The notes: generated by a model from the letters alone, not told the origin. A DNA stretch of 64,000 bases from Inia geoffrensis (GCA_036417435.1 CM070904.1:41450408-41514407); one strand, 5' to 3'; positions 34,327 to 46,182 are shown, numbered from the stretch's first letter. Numbers and translations: made by a program.

Positions 34327-36029
34327 TCTTCTTTATTTCTCTTCACAATTGGTAGCACTGTGTGGTATTTTCTATGCTCCAGTAACAGTGTTTTGATCAG
34401 TACATTTACTCCCCCATTACTATATATTTGACATTATTTATAAAGGTTTGAAGTGAGGTAATAATCATAAAAGCAAGATGAGCATGTATAAATTTCAGAG
34501 ATGCTACAGAACGTGCACTGCCATAGAAACAATAGAATATAAGAATTGTAACATTTGTTTGTTGCTTTCATAAATATTTAAGCTGTTATATGGTATTTCA
34601 CACAAAAAGTTAAAAAAAGTTTGAAACTAGTATTTCTGGTAGTGCAGGTTCCAAAATCATGAGTATGAGGTAATGTGTTGTGTGGTTTTGAAATTTGGTA
34701 GAATGGAGATTAGTATATTGGAAGTACCTAATGTTAGGGGTAGTTTAAATCTCAGCACAACTTTGAAAAAATAAGATATATGGGAGCTATAAAAACAGGA
34801 TAAATTTTATGACAGCTTTTTTGTCTTGGTGCAATAGAATGCAAATTAGTCCAATGCCATAGTGGTACATTTTCAGACAGTTGCCAAATATGCTTAGAGA
34901 TCTTCAGAATCTTGAAAATATATCATTCTGCTACATCTGACAAATCTAGAATATAGGATCAGGAATAAAAGACTGTTTTCTTTTGCACACTTTAGCAAAA
35001 TCTCAGCAAGGAACGTAGGTTCTTTATCATTCAGTACTAGAGAACTTCGTCAGATTACAGATTCTGCCATGCGTCCCACAGCTGTTTGCTAATTCAGAGA
35101 ATAAAGTGCTTACAGGATAGCTAGTGAACATTTACATTGGCTGTACAGTAAGTTAGGTTACAAGCATTTATTAGACAGTTATTACTGTTCAAAACCCACT
35201 AGAGATGCATTCACTTTAGTTTAAGGGTTGCACATTTCCCTGTAAATGGCTTGTTGTGAATAATGTAAATGTGCCTCCCTGAGAACAAATTAAATATATT
35301 TCCTACTATTGTTAATGTGTTAGAACAGTTGTGCCATAAATCACTTACACAGCATTTACAGATTACTCTACCTAGGCCAGGCTTGTAAATACCTGTGTAA
35401 CTCATAATTCAATGATTTGCAACTCTCCAAAGAAAACCTTAGAGATTTTTCCCTTGTTTTTTTTTTTATTCTCCCTTCTCATATGATATCGGCAAACATC
35501 TAGCTCAAAGAAATTCATTTTGAATGCTTTTATAAAGCTTTACTTTTTAATAGAAGCTAGAGGGTTTAATATATAAGAGGAAAGAATCCACCAGAAGCAT
35601 ATGGAGTGACTCACTGTTCACAACTGGGTCAATCACTCAGGTATCCTTTTGCCCTTTCCCTACGAAGCCATCCTTCTTGGAAGACTTGGGAATTCCCTGC
35701 AGGCTTGTGGTCACAGGGAGTAAGCATTTTCCAATGCCTTTAAGCTTCCTTTGTGCTCTGTCTTCTCCCCTTTCTTCTTCTCCTCCCTCCTCCTCCTTTT
35801 TCCCCACTCCCTCCACCTCCTTCTTCCCCCTCCCTCCCCTTCCACACACATTATCATATAGGAACCAATGCAGACACATTTTGTCTCCTCTGAACGCCAT
35901 CCATTTTGTTAGAATTTAGGACACATCAGAAGTAAAATGGGCATTCAGCTTTGGAAACAATATAGACCACTGATTTCAGTTATATCCTTGGAACCACTCT
36001 TGTACATAAGGGCAAATAAAAAAGTGTTT
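34327..36029. other. intronic sequence, mostly single-copy
   Basis: No exon or assignable transposon. The only structure is the polypyrimidine tract at 35757-35850, listed separately. Confidence 0.5.
35757..35850. repeat. polypyrimidine tract
   Basis: About 94 bases almost wholly C and T ('ctcctccctcctcctccttttt'), giving Pro/Ser-rich chance ORFs on the plus strand. Confidence 0.88.
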
Positions 36030-36215
36030 CTCTGTGCTAGGCATTTGGTATGCATATATCATTTAATACTCATAATATAGCCTCCTTTTATTAGGGAGGA
36101 AAGTGAAAGATACAGAAGTAGAATAACTAATTGTACTCATAATACCTGAGGTTGCAGAGTCCGAATTTGAAATTGAGCCTAATTCAAAAGCCAGCATCTG
36201 TGTTCTTTCAACTTG
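36030..36215 (-). mobile_element. MIR SINE (antisense)
   Basis: 'tgtgctaggcatttggtatg', 'catttaatactcataat', 'gaggttgcagagtccgaatttgaaattgag', 'gccagcatctgtgttctttcaac' fit reversed MIR. The core is partly replaced. Confidence 0.6.
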
Positions 36216-36467
36216 ACCAATTCGTTCATAACTGTGGCAAGCTCTTTTATTCTTATGAAAATTCATCATGTCTATTCAGTAGAATGCTCTGAAACTGTGC
36301 CTCCGTTAACGTGCTTGAGTTTCCAAACTTGCAGTGATCCGCTCCCTCCCACGTTTACCTCTGTTGCTTTCCTTTGCCTCTTCCTGGTTGCATTGGGCCT
36401 CCAGGCTAAGAGAACACACCAGGCTTCTTGACGGAATACACTTCAAATTATCCTTTAAAAGTATTGC

Positions 36468-37499
36468 TTATTTCTCTGTTTTTATTTCCATTTCTCTAGG
36501 AGGTGGGTCAAAAAGTATCTTGCTGTGATTTATGTCATAGAGTTTTCTGCCTATGTTTTCCTCTAAGAGTTTGATAGTGTCTGGCCTTACATTTAGGTCT
36601 TTAATCCATTTTGAGTTTATTTTTTTGTATGGTGTTAGGGAGTGTTCTAATTTCATACTTTTAAATGTAAGTGTCCAGTTTTCCCAGCACCACTTATTGA
36701 AGAGGCTGTCTTTTCTCCACTGATTATTCTTGCCTCCTTTATCAAAGGTAAGGTGACCATATGTGCGTGGGTTTATCTCTGGGCTTTCTATCCTGTTCCA
36801 TTGATCTATATTTCTGCTTTTGTGCCAGTACCATAGTGTCTTGATGACTGTAGCTTTGTAGTATAGTCTGAAGTCAGGGAGCCTGATTCCCCCAGCTCCG
36901 TTTTTCATTCTCAAGATTGCTTTGGCTATTCGGGATCTTTTGTGTTTCCATACAAATTGTGAAATTTTTTGTTCTAGTTCTGTGAAAAATGCCAGTGGTA
37001 GTTTGATACAGATTGCATTGAATCTGTGGATTGCATTGAATCTGTAGATTGCTTTGGGTAGTAGAGTCATTTTCACAGTGTTGATTTTTCCAATCCAAGA
37101 ACATGGTATCTCTCTCCATCCTTTTGTATCATTTTGAAATTCTTTCATCAGTGTCTTATAATTTTCTGCATACAGGTCTTTCGTCTCCTTAGGTAGGTTT
37201 ATTCCTAGATATTTTATTCTTTTTGTTGCAGTGGTAAATGGGAGTGTTTTCTTAATTTTACTTTCAGATTTTTCATCACTAGTGTATAAGGACGCCAGAG
37301 ATTTCTGTGCATTAATTTTGTATCCTGCTACTTTACCAAATTCATTGATTAGCTCTAGTGGTTTTCTGGTAGCATCTTTAGGATCCTCTATGTATAGTAT
37401 CATGTCATCTGCAAACAGTGACAGCTTTACTTCTTCTTTTCTGATTTGGATTCCTTTTATTTCTTTTTCTTCTCTGATTGCTGTGGCTAAAACTTCCAA
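36468..37499 (-). pseudogene. L1 ORF2 reverse-transcriptase fragment, open for 343 codons
   Basis: The longest open frame in the window. It carries the RT palm motif '[15 protein letters not shown]' with both catalytic Asp, then '[16 protein letters not shown]', '[17 protein letters not shown]', thumb and connection sequence and '[20 protein letters not shown]'. A 21-bp in-frame duplication gives '[16 protein letters not shown]' where L1 normally has one '[10 protein letters not shown]'. It is a fragment of the inverted half of the twin-primed L1: endonuclease and N-terminal RT are absent, so it is not an active gene. The long open frame suggests a young insertion. Confidence 0.9.
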
Positions 37500-37986
37500 A
37501 ACTATGTTGAATAAGAGTGGTGAGAGTGGGCAACCTTGTCTTGTTCCTGATCTTAGTGGAAATGGTTTCAGTTACTGTATGCTAACACATATATATGGAA
37601 TCTAAGAAAAAAAAAAAAAAAAAAAGGTCATGAAGAACCTAGGGGTAAGACGGGAATAAAGACAGAGACCTACTAGAGCATGGACTTGAGGATATGGGGA
37701 GGGGGAAGGGTAAGCTGTGACAAAGTGAGAGAGAGGCATGGACATATATACACTACCAAATGTAAAACAGACAGCTAGTGGGAAGCAGCCGCATAGCACA
37801 GGGAGATCAGCTCGGTGCTTTGTGACTGCCTGGAGGGGTGGGATAGGGAGGGTGGGAGGGAGGGAGACGAAAGAGGGAAGAGATATGGGAACATATGTAT
37901 ATGTATAAATGATTGATTTTGTTATAAAGCAGAAACTAACACACCATTGTAAAGCAATTATACTCTAATAAAAATGTTTTAAAAAA
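36476..37986. mobile_element. twin-primed (5'-inverted) L1
   Basis: The left part (to about 37575) is L1 ORF2 on the minus strand. The right part (about 37576-37986) is the L1 3' UTR on the plus strand, ending 'aataaaaatgttttaaaaaaaaaa'. The two are joined directly, and a 19-bp duplication 'aaaagtattgcttatttct' encloses the whole (36457-36475 and 37987-38005). This is the signature of one L1 insertion with 5' inversion by twin priming. The ORF2 end and proximal 3' UTR between the two priming sites are missing, as expected. Confidence 0.95.
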
Positions 37987-38005
37987 AAAAGTATTGCTTA
38001 TTTCT

Positions 38006-40146
38006 GAGTCTGTGGCAATAGGGAGTAGAGAGCTTCCTTGCAATGGGGCTGTTAGTGCCACACCACACATGTGCGTCTACCCTCCCCAAAGACACTGCTT
38101 CAGCGGACATCAGCCCTTCTCATGCTCACTAACTCACATTTCCAGGGTCTGCCTGACTGCCATCTGTTTTGTGCTCCACCAATTTTCAAATTTGTTTCTG
38201 TTGGCACTTGATTGAGTGGCTCCAACCTTCAGGTAATTGGCAATGAGTTGGAACTTGCTAGCTCTTGGTTTTCATTTAGATGATGCTTTGCTGAACTGCT
38301 GTCTCTCGGCACAGCCCAGAATGAGCTCCCCCCTCACTTGAGTGCCCCCCAGTTGCAGTGCGGACAGCACTATTTTGCATTTGTAGAATGCTTTTTGTTC
38401 TGCAAAGTGCTCTCAATCTTATCTCACTGTCTTGACTTCATTGTGAATTACACATAGGGTAAATCAATGAGTGGAGAAACAAAGACACAGGAAAATGGCA
38501 TTTATTTACTTATGGAGGCAATGACTTCAGGTTTTTAAGGAAATTGACTTCTGCCAGTGCCTGCTTCATAATCACCAACATAGGTTCTGAAAAATCTCTT
38601 TCTTCATAGGATAGTTTTGATATAGGAGCATCCAGATCATTGAAGTATACTTGGAGGATTTTAGTCACCCATATAATTTAAAACGGGGAAATGAAGACTA
38701 GCCACTGTTAGAATAATAATATTAGTCTTCTTGATATTGAATGAATATTGGTAAAGCATTGTTCATAAAGCAGGCATATAAAGATAGTACTTGGTGAAAA
38801 TAATTTGTTTAATAAATGAATATGTTGGTGTTAGCAAATTAAAGAAAAATGTCCTTGATGCAGTTCTTGACATTCAGGAAGATAGCAAAGAGGGGATATT
38901 GAGACTCTGATTTCTATTCTGCTTTTTATGTTGTATCACTTTGACAGGCTGCTGACACTCTTTGAAGCTCTGTCTACTAGTCTGTAAAAGTGTGTATAAT
39001 AACTGCTTTCTGGAGTATCAAATATGATTTTATTGGCATTACAAGTACATCAAGAATTGGTAATATTTAAAAGCATTAGTAATGTTTAAAAACATCAGAG
39101 GCAGAGCCCAAATTCACTTATAATAAATATTTGTAATTGCTCATAGCTTTCTGAAAGTAGGTACAAAGTTTTCTTCAAAAAGTATGAAAAGAGTAACTAT
39201 TTCAACTTTTTTAAATAGTGAAATATAAAATTTAACTTTCTGAAATGACTCAGTTCCTCTTTGATTATGTGAGATCTGTCTTCACTGTCAATGATATTTC
39301 ATTATTATGATGGCTTTTATTAACTTTCCTGTGAAACTACTATGTATTAATGGTCTTGAACTCAGGTTTGTGATCTGTATTCCATTTTACTTGTGATTTC
39401 TATTCCATCCCAAATGTATGTTTCATGTCCAAGAAGAAAAGGCCAGGTTTTCACTTTGAATTTTAAACATGTGTTTATAGAACCAGAGGGTTATCCTACA
39501 AGTCCTCCTTTGCATCGTTTCAATCCCCCAGGTTGGTTACATGGGAAGAAAAAATGTGAAAAAATAATTTCTCCTATGGTGCACTACAGCAGTGATTGCC
39601 AGGGAACCTCTCCGTAAAATGGTATGTCTGACGGGTCTTAATGGACAGAGAGGTCTCTTGCTGATTTTTGTACACACTTCAGCTTTTTAAAATTTATGTG
39701 TTCCTCTCCAAGTCTTAACTTCCTTTCCATTTTGGTTACAATATACATATTAGCTTGAAAAATCCCTATGAATAATTTCAAGTGAAGTATGGTTTCTTAA
39801 AGAAGGATGTAATGTGTTTGACTATATTAGATTCATCATATCCTATTAGTATTCCTTAGGTTTTCATATTTGCAGGGCTTCTTTTTTAAGTTTTAAAATA
39901 CTATATTCGCTACATGGTAGTAATAGAGAAAAATAATAGTACTTGCAGGTAGAAATACTATGGGTGTTTTTAACCTTAAAATTAGTTTATAATTACAGAT
40001 TTTATGGAGACCATAGTCTCCTCCCGCAGATTTTTCCCCCATTCCAGGAGGTACCCAGATAAAATGCAACTTGGTTGCATGTCTTATTTTTGAGATCCTC
40101 ATTTCCATGTTGAAAGGCAAGCATCAGGTACATAGCAATGCTGAAT
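38006..40146. other. intronic sequence, mostly single-copy
   Basis: No TSP1 exon or firm repeat. Weak MIR-like traces near 38380-38490 and 38940-39030. Confidence 0.5.
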
Positions 40147-40159
40147 AACAATTGTGGGA

Positions 40160-40374
40160 GGGCTTCCTTGGTGGCACAGTGGTTGAGAGTCCACCTGCCG
40201 ATGCAGGGGACACGGGTTCGTGCCCCGGTCCGGGAAGATCCCACATGCCGTGGCGCGGCTGCGCCCTGTGAGCCATGGCCACTGAGCCTGCGCGTCTGGA
40301 GCCTGTTGCTCCGCAACGGGAGAGGCCACAACAGTGAGAGGCCCGCGTATCACCAAAAAAAAAAAAAAAAAAAA
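40160..40374 (+). mobile_element. CHR-type SINE, full length
   Basis: Full head, body and a 20-A tail. Flanked by a perfect 13-bp duplication 'aacaattgtggga' (40147-40159 and 40375-40387). The body has two small insertions relative to its neighbours ('ctgcgccctgtgag', 'gcctgttgctcc'). Confidence 0.96.
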
Positions 40375-40454
40375 AACAATTGTGGGAAATAAGTCGGAGA
40401 TTTAGAAACATCCCCAATGCACACTGTATTTTCTTTCCTCCTTGTTTCCCTTCT

Positions 40455-40595
40455 TAGTACTGGCACTTCAGGCAAGTTATTTCACCTCAGGAAGTTAAAT
40501 AGTTGGAATAGTAGTGCACATCTCAGAAGTTAGAGTGGTGACTGATATGTGTAAATCATTTAGCACAATGTCTAGCATATAAGTACAAAAATAAA
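40455..40595 (+). mobile_element. MIR SINE fragment
   Basis: 'ggcaagttatttcacctcagg' followed by 'gtgtaaatcatttagcacaatgtctagcatataag' matches the MIR second half in sense. Confidence 0.65.
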
Positions 40596-40604
40596 TTGTA
40601 AGTA

Positions 40605-41000
40605 TGATAGGAATACCAATATTAAGTGCCTCCTCTGTGATAAATGCTATGTTAAGCATTGGGGCTGTGGCAGTGAAGGTTCCGTGTCCTCATGGAGCCT
40701 CCAGTCTAATGGGGAATGCAGAAAATTAGGAAATCCATTTCAACAGAGTAGAAGCTGTTAATAGGGAAAAAGCAAAGGGTGTAATGAGAGCGTATGCTGA
40801 CACATTTTCTAACCTCTGGGAGGATCAGGGAAGTTTTCCAGGGAGAGAACATTCTTAGGAAACCTCAGAGAAGGGTAAGGTTTAGTTGGGCAAAGGAGAG
40901 GAGAGGAGTGATGGGGAAGGAGGGGAAAAAAGGAAGAAAAGATTCAGTGTGAGTGAGAGCCTAGAGCAATGGTATGACTAGAAAGAATGAACCCAGATCA
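40605..41000 (-). mobile_element. L2 LINE 3' part (antisense)
   Basis: 'gtgtcctcatggagcctccagtctaatgggg' and 'gggaagttttccagggagag' are reversed L2 landmarks. Confidence 0.65.
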
Positions 41001-41719
41001 GAGTGCCGTTGCGGGTGCCCTCTTACGTTGTTAGCCCCGTGTACAGAACTTAATAACACTTCTTCCTCTAGCAGGTCAAATGACTTTGGCTACCAGAGGA
41101 TAAGATACTTCTGAGAGGAAAGGGGCCCAGTACCGTTCGGTGGGAGAGGAAAGGCAGAAGTGGAGAATGAGATCCCTGACACATTCTACTGATGCAGTGA
41201 TGGACCCCTTTTCTTTGGTTTATGGTGGGGACTGGAAATGGAATGGGGCACAAAAATATCACAGAATTGGCTTTCATTCAGTCTTTCTGGGGTCGAAAGA
41301 GGGGTCCGTCACTCCTACACTGCTGACAGAAACCAAACCTTTTATCCTGGGATTCTCATTCCAGATGGCATCCTGGGGCCCATTATAGGCCAGGAGCCCC
41401 AGTGCAGTTTATTGCTTAGTCTGGCTTGTCTTTTTATTTGGTCCTTGAATGGTTGGGGTTTAGAGTAAAGAAAGAGAGGTAAGCATCACATGGAAAATTT
41501 TTTAAAAAGGAAGAAGGAGAAGGAGAGAAGGAAAGCAAGGAGAGGGAGAGTGATTGAGATTGAGATTAGGAGTTTATCTGCCCTCAATTCAAATAGGAGT
41601 TGCCACCTAGGATCCTCTGGGTGCCATAGAGATGGCTATGAATTGACCTTCATTTATGACATTCATTAGTGTCTCCTGAACATTGGTGTGCCAGTGCCAT
41701 TTATAGTTCTCTTACCGAA
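41001..41719. other. intronic sequence with a purine-rich patch
   Basis: Mostly single-copy. A GGA/GAA-rich patch runs at about 41502-41560 and gives no coding frame. Confidence 0.5.
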
Positions 41720-42400
41720 CACAAATTATTTAGAAATATTTCAAATTTACAAAAAATTCATAACCTCAATCTTCGTTAGCCACCTAAGCTTTATTAACTC
41801 TCTCTGCTCCGCTACACACACACACATGAAAACATAATGGTATATGTGTACATACATACACACCCTATTATTATTTCTGAACCATTTAAGCATATGAGGA
41901 AGGCATCATGCCCCTTTACACCATAATATTGTTAATTCAGTATGCATTTCCTAAGTACAAGGATATTTTCTAACATAATCACAGAATAGTCAAGGAATTC
42001 AGGAAATAGAACATTGACACAATACTTATAGCTAATCTGTAGGCCATATTCCCATTTTCCCATGTTCTCAATGGTCAAAATAATACCCTCTATAGCATTT
42101 ATATTCCTTTCATTACAGGCTCCAAACCATACTGCATTCACTAAGCATATTTCTTTAAGTCTCTTCCATCTTTCTTTCTCTTTCATGACTTTGAAAGTAT
42201 TTTGGCTTGTGTTTAGGCCATTCTCCATTCTGCATTCCCAAGCCCCAACAACAATATAAATAGGTGACAGTAGGATTCTCTGATTGGATATGCCATACAT
42301 CACTCATCTGTTCCAGGCCTCTGATTGGATTATAAATATGTACCTTCACAACTCCTTGGTGTCATAAAATACCAGCCGAAAGAACTATGTGGGGTTGTCC
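41720..42400. mobile_element. old L1M-type 3' UTR-like sequence
   Basis: 'taagtacaaggatattttctaacataatcac', 'aacattgacacaatacttatagctaatctgtagg' and 'tctttctctttcatgactttgaaa' occur in the order seen in ancient L1 3' UTRs. Orientation not decided. Confidence 0.5.
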
Positions 42401-42979
42401 CTGACCATTATAAAATTTTTACCCAAACATGTTAGCTAAGCAAAAATCTCCTGATATTTATGTGTCATCCTAACTTCCTCTTTGCAATTGTCCAGCAAAG
42501 CCTTACCAGGAACATTATATCATCTTGATGATATCGTAGCTTCTGCCCCTGCTCTTGTCAGTCCCATTATACTAAGACACGTGTCTGGCACTCCTTCCAA
42601 TTAACTCCCTAAATCTGACGAGCCAGCCTCTAGACTGGGAACATCTTTCATGAGCCGCAGACTCCTCAAAGGCTATTGTCCTAACCTTAGCTTGACTCTC
42701 CCATTCTTCAGTCTGTGATTTGCCTGGCTTTTTGGTTGGTTTATAAGCCATAGTTCCTTGTGTCTGTTCTCTCTCTCCTTTCCATCTCTCACTACCACTG
42801 TCCATACTAAATGTTTTCCAGGTTAAAATAAATAGCAGTCACAACAACCACATATCGTATAACCACAGTAATCACAGTGGAACTGTGATGCATTGTTTTA
42901 CCCACTGTCCCCACCTCAACATGGTCCACAAATACTGCTACTTTTCAAAGAGAACAGTTGAAGATACTGAGGGGCAAAG

Positions 42980-43190
42980 GGCCCTGCCAGATATAAATCC
43001 TGATTTGAGCACCTACTATAAAGTTGTTTTATTCTTTGACCTTCAATGTTATCATCTGTAAAAACAAGGATATTCAAAATACACCTAGATCATTGGGAGG
43101 TTGAAGGGCTTTAAGGAGATAATCTCACGGAATGTTCACCACAATGCTAGGTATGTCTTCATACTATAAATGTTGCCTTTTGCTATTACT
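42980..43190 (+). mobile_element. MIR SINE
   Basis: 'aaatcctgatttgagcacc', 'tgttatcatctgtaaaaacaagg', 'ggaatgttcaccacaatgctaggtatg' give MIR sense order. DNA on either side (42401-42979 and 43191-43714) holds nothing recognised. Confidence 0.6.
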
Positions 43191-43780
43191 TGGGGGATAG
43201 GGCCACATCCAGAATATAGTCTCAGTCTCTATTGTTATTATCCATTTAATCTCTCGAAAGACAAGCAGAAGCTATAAGAGGCTATTCTGCTATACATAGG
43301 TTTGCATATCTTTTTGGACCCCTCAAATCTAGGGTAAAGTATCAGAAGAAACAGAGCCAATCATTGTAGGACCCAGGAATTTAACCTGTGGCCCTTCTGA
43401 TTGACCGGTAATTTTAGTTTACAGCATTTTAATTTCTGATCATGTTTGCTATGATGTCATAGTAAATATTCCTTTGTTGTATGCTATCTTTTGACCTGTG
43501 CAAAATACAGTAATAATAAGAGTATGCTGCACTTGCAAAATCCGAAAGTTCCAGAACTCAGAATGCTTACATTCATTAATTTCATCTGACTCATTAAATA
43601 TCCCAAAGTCCTGGAGAGACTAAATGATAAATGTTTTTTCTGTTTGAGCCAATGAGAAGGCCAGAGTGCCCTCGCAAGGTGTGGGTTGTCACTCATTAAT
43701 ACACTGTTTGTGAAAATCTATTTATTGAGTATTTTTCATGGGCCTGGGCATATTCCAGGTACTGGAAATATCAGTAATCA

Positions 43781-44192
43781 GTGAGAATATCTTGTGGTTT
43801 TGATTTGCATTTCCATGATGATTAGTGATGTTGAGCATCTTTTCATAGGCCTGTTGGCCATCTGCATTTCCTCTGTGGCAAAATGTCTATTCAGTTCTTC
43901 TGCCCATTTTTTAATTGGTTTTTTTTTTTTGATGTTAAATTGTATGAGCTGTTTACATATGTTGAATATTAATGCCTTATTGGTCATATCATTTGCAAAT
44001 ATTTTCTCCCATTCAGTAGGTTGTCTTTTCATTTTGTCAATAATTTCCTCTGCTGTGCAAAAGCTTTTAAGTTTAATCAGGTCCCATTTGTTTATTTTCA
44101 TTTTTATTTCCTTTATTTAAGGAGATGGATCCAAAAAATATTACTGGAATTTATGTCAAAGAGTGTTCTGCCTATGTTTTCCTCTAGGAGTT
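43781..44192 (-). mobile_element. internal L1 ORF2 fragment inside L2 (antisense)
   Basis: Antisense ORF2 sequence only: the minus-strand frame at 44101-43778 has '[27 protein letters not shown]' and '[20 protein letters not shown]'. It has neither an L1 3' UTR nor an A-tail, which a standard insertion would have on its left side. Confidence 0.85.
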
Positions 44193-44390
44193 CCAGGCCT
44201 CACAGAGCTTACGCTCTGATACAGGGGACAGAGATAATTAAAAACAAACAAAACACATCAGAAAACACCAAGTTAGTATATAGCATATCAGGCAGTAGTA
44301 AGTGATATGGAGAAGAAAAAATCTATAGGGAAACAAAGAGTGATATGGAAGAGTTGCTGATGTTTTTATATAGCCTCTGCTCAAAGAAAG

Positions 44391-44544
44391 CCTCTCAAGT
44401 AGTGGAGCATTTGAACACGGGCCTGAAGGAAGGAAGGGGGCAAATCATGCAGGTGTGGGAGGAAGAGCCTCTCAAGTAGTGGAGCATTTGAACACGGGCC
44501 TGAAGGAAGGAAGGGGGCAAATCATGCAGGTGTGGGAGGAAGAG
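44391..44544. repeat. perfect 77-bp tandem duplication
   Basis: Copies 44391-44467 and 44468-44544, both starting 'cctctcaagtagtggagc', are identical over 77 bases. They lie in old, diverged L2 sequence, so the duplication is recent or an assembly artefact. Confidence 0.95.
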
Positions 44545-45165
44545 CATTGCAGGCAGAGGGAACAGCAAGAACAAAAGCCCTGAGACAAAGAGTGCTTGCA
44601 GCTGTCCAGGAACAACTAGGAAGTGGTTTATGAAGCCATGTACAGAGAGCATAGAATGCTGTAAGCATTCACACGCAGTGCTGCACCAGACTGGGCAGGA
44701 CTTTGTAGGCCTGAGAAAAGGACTTGGTTTTCAGGCTAAGTTTTCAGGCTAAGGGAAATCACTGAAGAGTGTGGCAGAGAGGAGTTACGTGATCTAACTT
44801 GCCTTATTTTAAAAGGATAATTCTGGTGCCATAGTTCAACATAATCATCAAATGGGAAGGGCAGAATCAGATAGGAGCTTATTGTTATAATCTCAGTGGA
44901 AGGTGATGGTGACTTTGACCAGGGTAGGGTTGGTGCAGAGGATGAGAAGCAGCTGGGTCATGGATGTTACTTCGAAGTTAGAGCTGAAAGGATTTACTCA
45001 GGGTATGGTTACAAGGTGTAAGGTAAATAAGAATCAAAGCTGACTCCGGAGTTTTTGACCTGAGCCTCTGGATGGCTGGAGTTGCCATTGAAAAAGATAG
45101 GAGAGACTAGAGGAAGATGCTGGGGTATGGAAAATTAGGAGTTTGTTATCGTACATAGAAAGTTC

Positions 45166-45403
45166 AAACAGTGGTTCAAAGACTGGCTTTCAGACTACAG
45201 AGTATATCAGAATCACCTGGAGGGCTTCTTAAAACACAGGTTGCTGAACCCCACCCCTGTTGTTGCTGGGGGTTCCCCCACCCAGAGTTTTTGATTCAGT
45301 GGGTCTGGGATGGGATCCATAATTTGCCTTTATAACAAGTGCCCAGGTGATGTTGATGCAGCTGGTACGGTACTGGGACAACATCTGGAGAACCACTACT
45401 CTA
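45166..45403. mobile_element. MER5A-like hAT element
   Basis: 'cagtggttcaaagactggc' at one end and 'ggagaaccactactc' at the other are imperfect inverted ends. Between them 'cagaatcacctggagggcttcttaaaacac' and 'agagtttttgattcagtgggtctggg' match MER5A. About 15 extra bases ('tgttgttgctggggg') interrupt the usual CCCCACCC stretch. Confidence 0.75.
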
Positions 45404-45616
45404 ATACTGGGCGTATCTGCCAAAGAGGTTGGCTAAGGTTAAGAGAATGCCCAGATCATTAGATGAGAGGAGTGAAATCACAGGTGCTGGAATGTTCTTT
45501 GTGCCTTACTGTGGGAGAACCCCCTTAGGGCTAAGATCACTGTGTATTAGCTCATGCCTAAGTGGGGAACAGTGGTTTCTGAGTTTGTTTGTTTGATTTT
45601 TGTTTTTTTTCTGAGG

Positions 45617-45820
45617 TTTTTTTTTTTTTTTTGCGGTACACGGGCCTCTCACTGTTGTGGCCTCTCCCGTTGCGGAGCACAGGCTCTGGACGCGCAGGCT
45701 CAGCGGCCACGGCTCGTGGGCCGCTCCGCGGCACGTGGGATCCTCCCAGACCGGGGCACGAACCTGTGTCCCCTGCCATCGGCAGGCGGACTCTCAACCA
45801 CTGCGCCACCAGGGAAGGCC
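45617..45820 (-). mobile_element. CHR-type SINE
   Basis: Poly(T), 'gcggtacacgggcctctcactg', reversed body, end 'ccaccagggaaggcc'. A small deletion removes the 'cccagc' part of the body. No clear duplication. Confidence 0.93.
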
Positions 45821-46177
45821 AAATGTGGGTTTTATAGATACAAACTTAATAATTGTTCTATCCTGAAATTAATCTTGGTATTTAAAGAATAAAAGAGGTT
45901 TTTTGATAGAAATACTGTAGAATGAAAAATAGGATGAACAACTACCTCTTAAATAGAGTAATAGTTTATACTTGCAAAATAAAAACCACATACCTACATA
46001 ATGGAAAAAGCAGTTTTGCAATAATGATCATGACAGTCTATTTAATGGAAAAGTTCTTTTGATAAGCATTTTTTATTAGATTGGTGGCTTTTAAACATTT
46101 TCGACCATGACACACTATAAGAAATACATTTTATATCACAAATGATCACATACGTGATCACTTACTTCTGGAGATAT

Positions 46178-46182
46178 GTATA

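Larger units (their letters stand above)
43715..45165 (-). mobile_element. L2 LINE (antisense), interrupted and duplicated
   Basis: Left end 'tatttattgagtatttttcatgggcctgg' is the reversed L2 3' tail. After an L1 insertion it resumes with 'cctcacagagcttacgctctg', 'gcattgcaggcagagggaacagcaagaac', 'ggactttgtaggcc', 'gaagagtgtggcagagaggagttacgtgatct' and 'ctggatggctggagttgccat', i.e. the L2 3' UTR and the end of ORF2. Confidence 0.82.
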
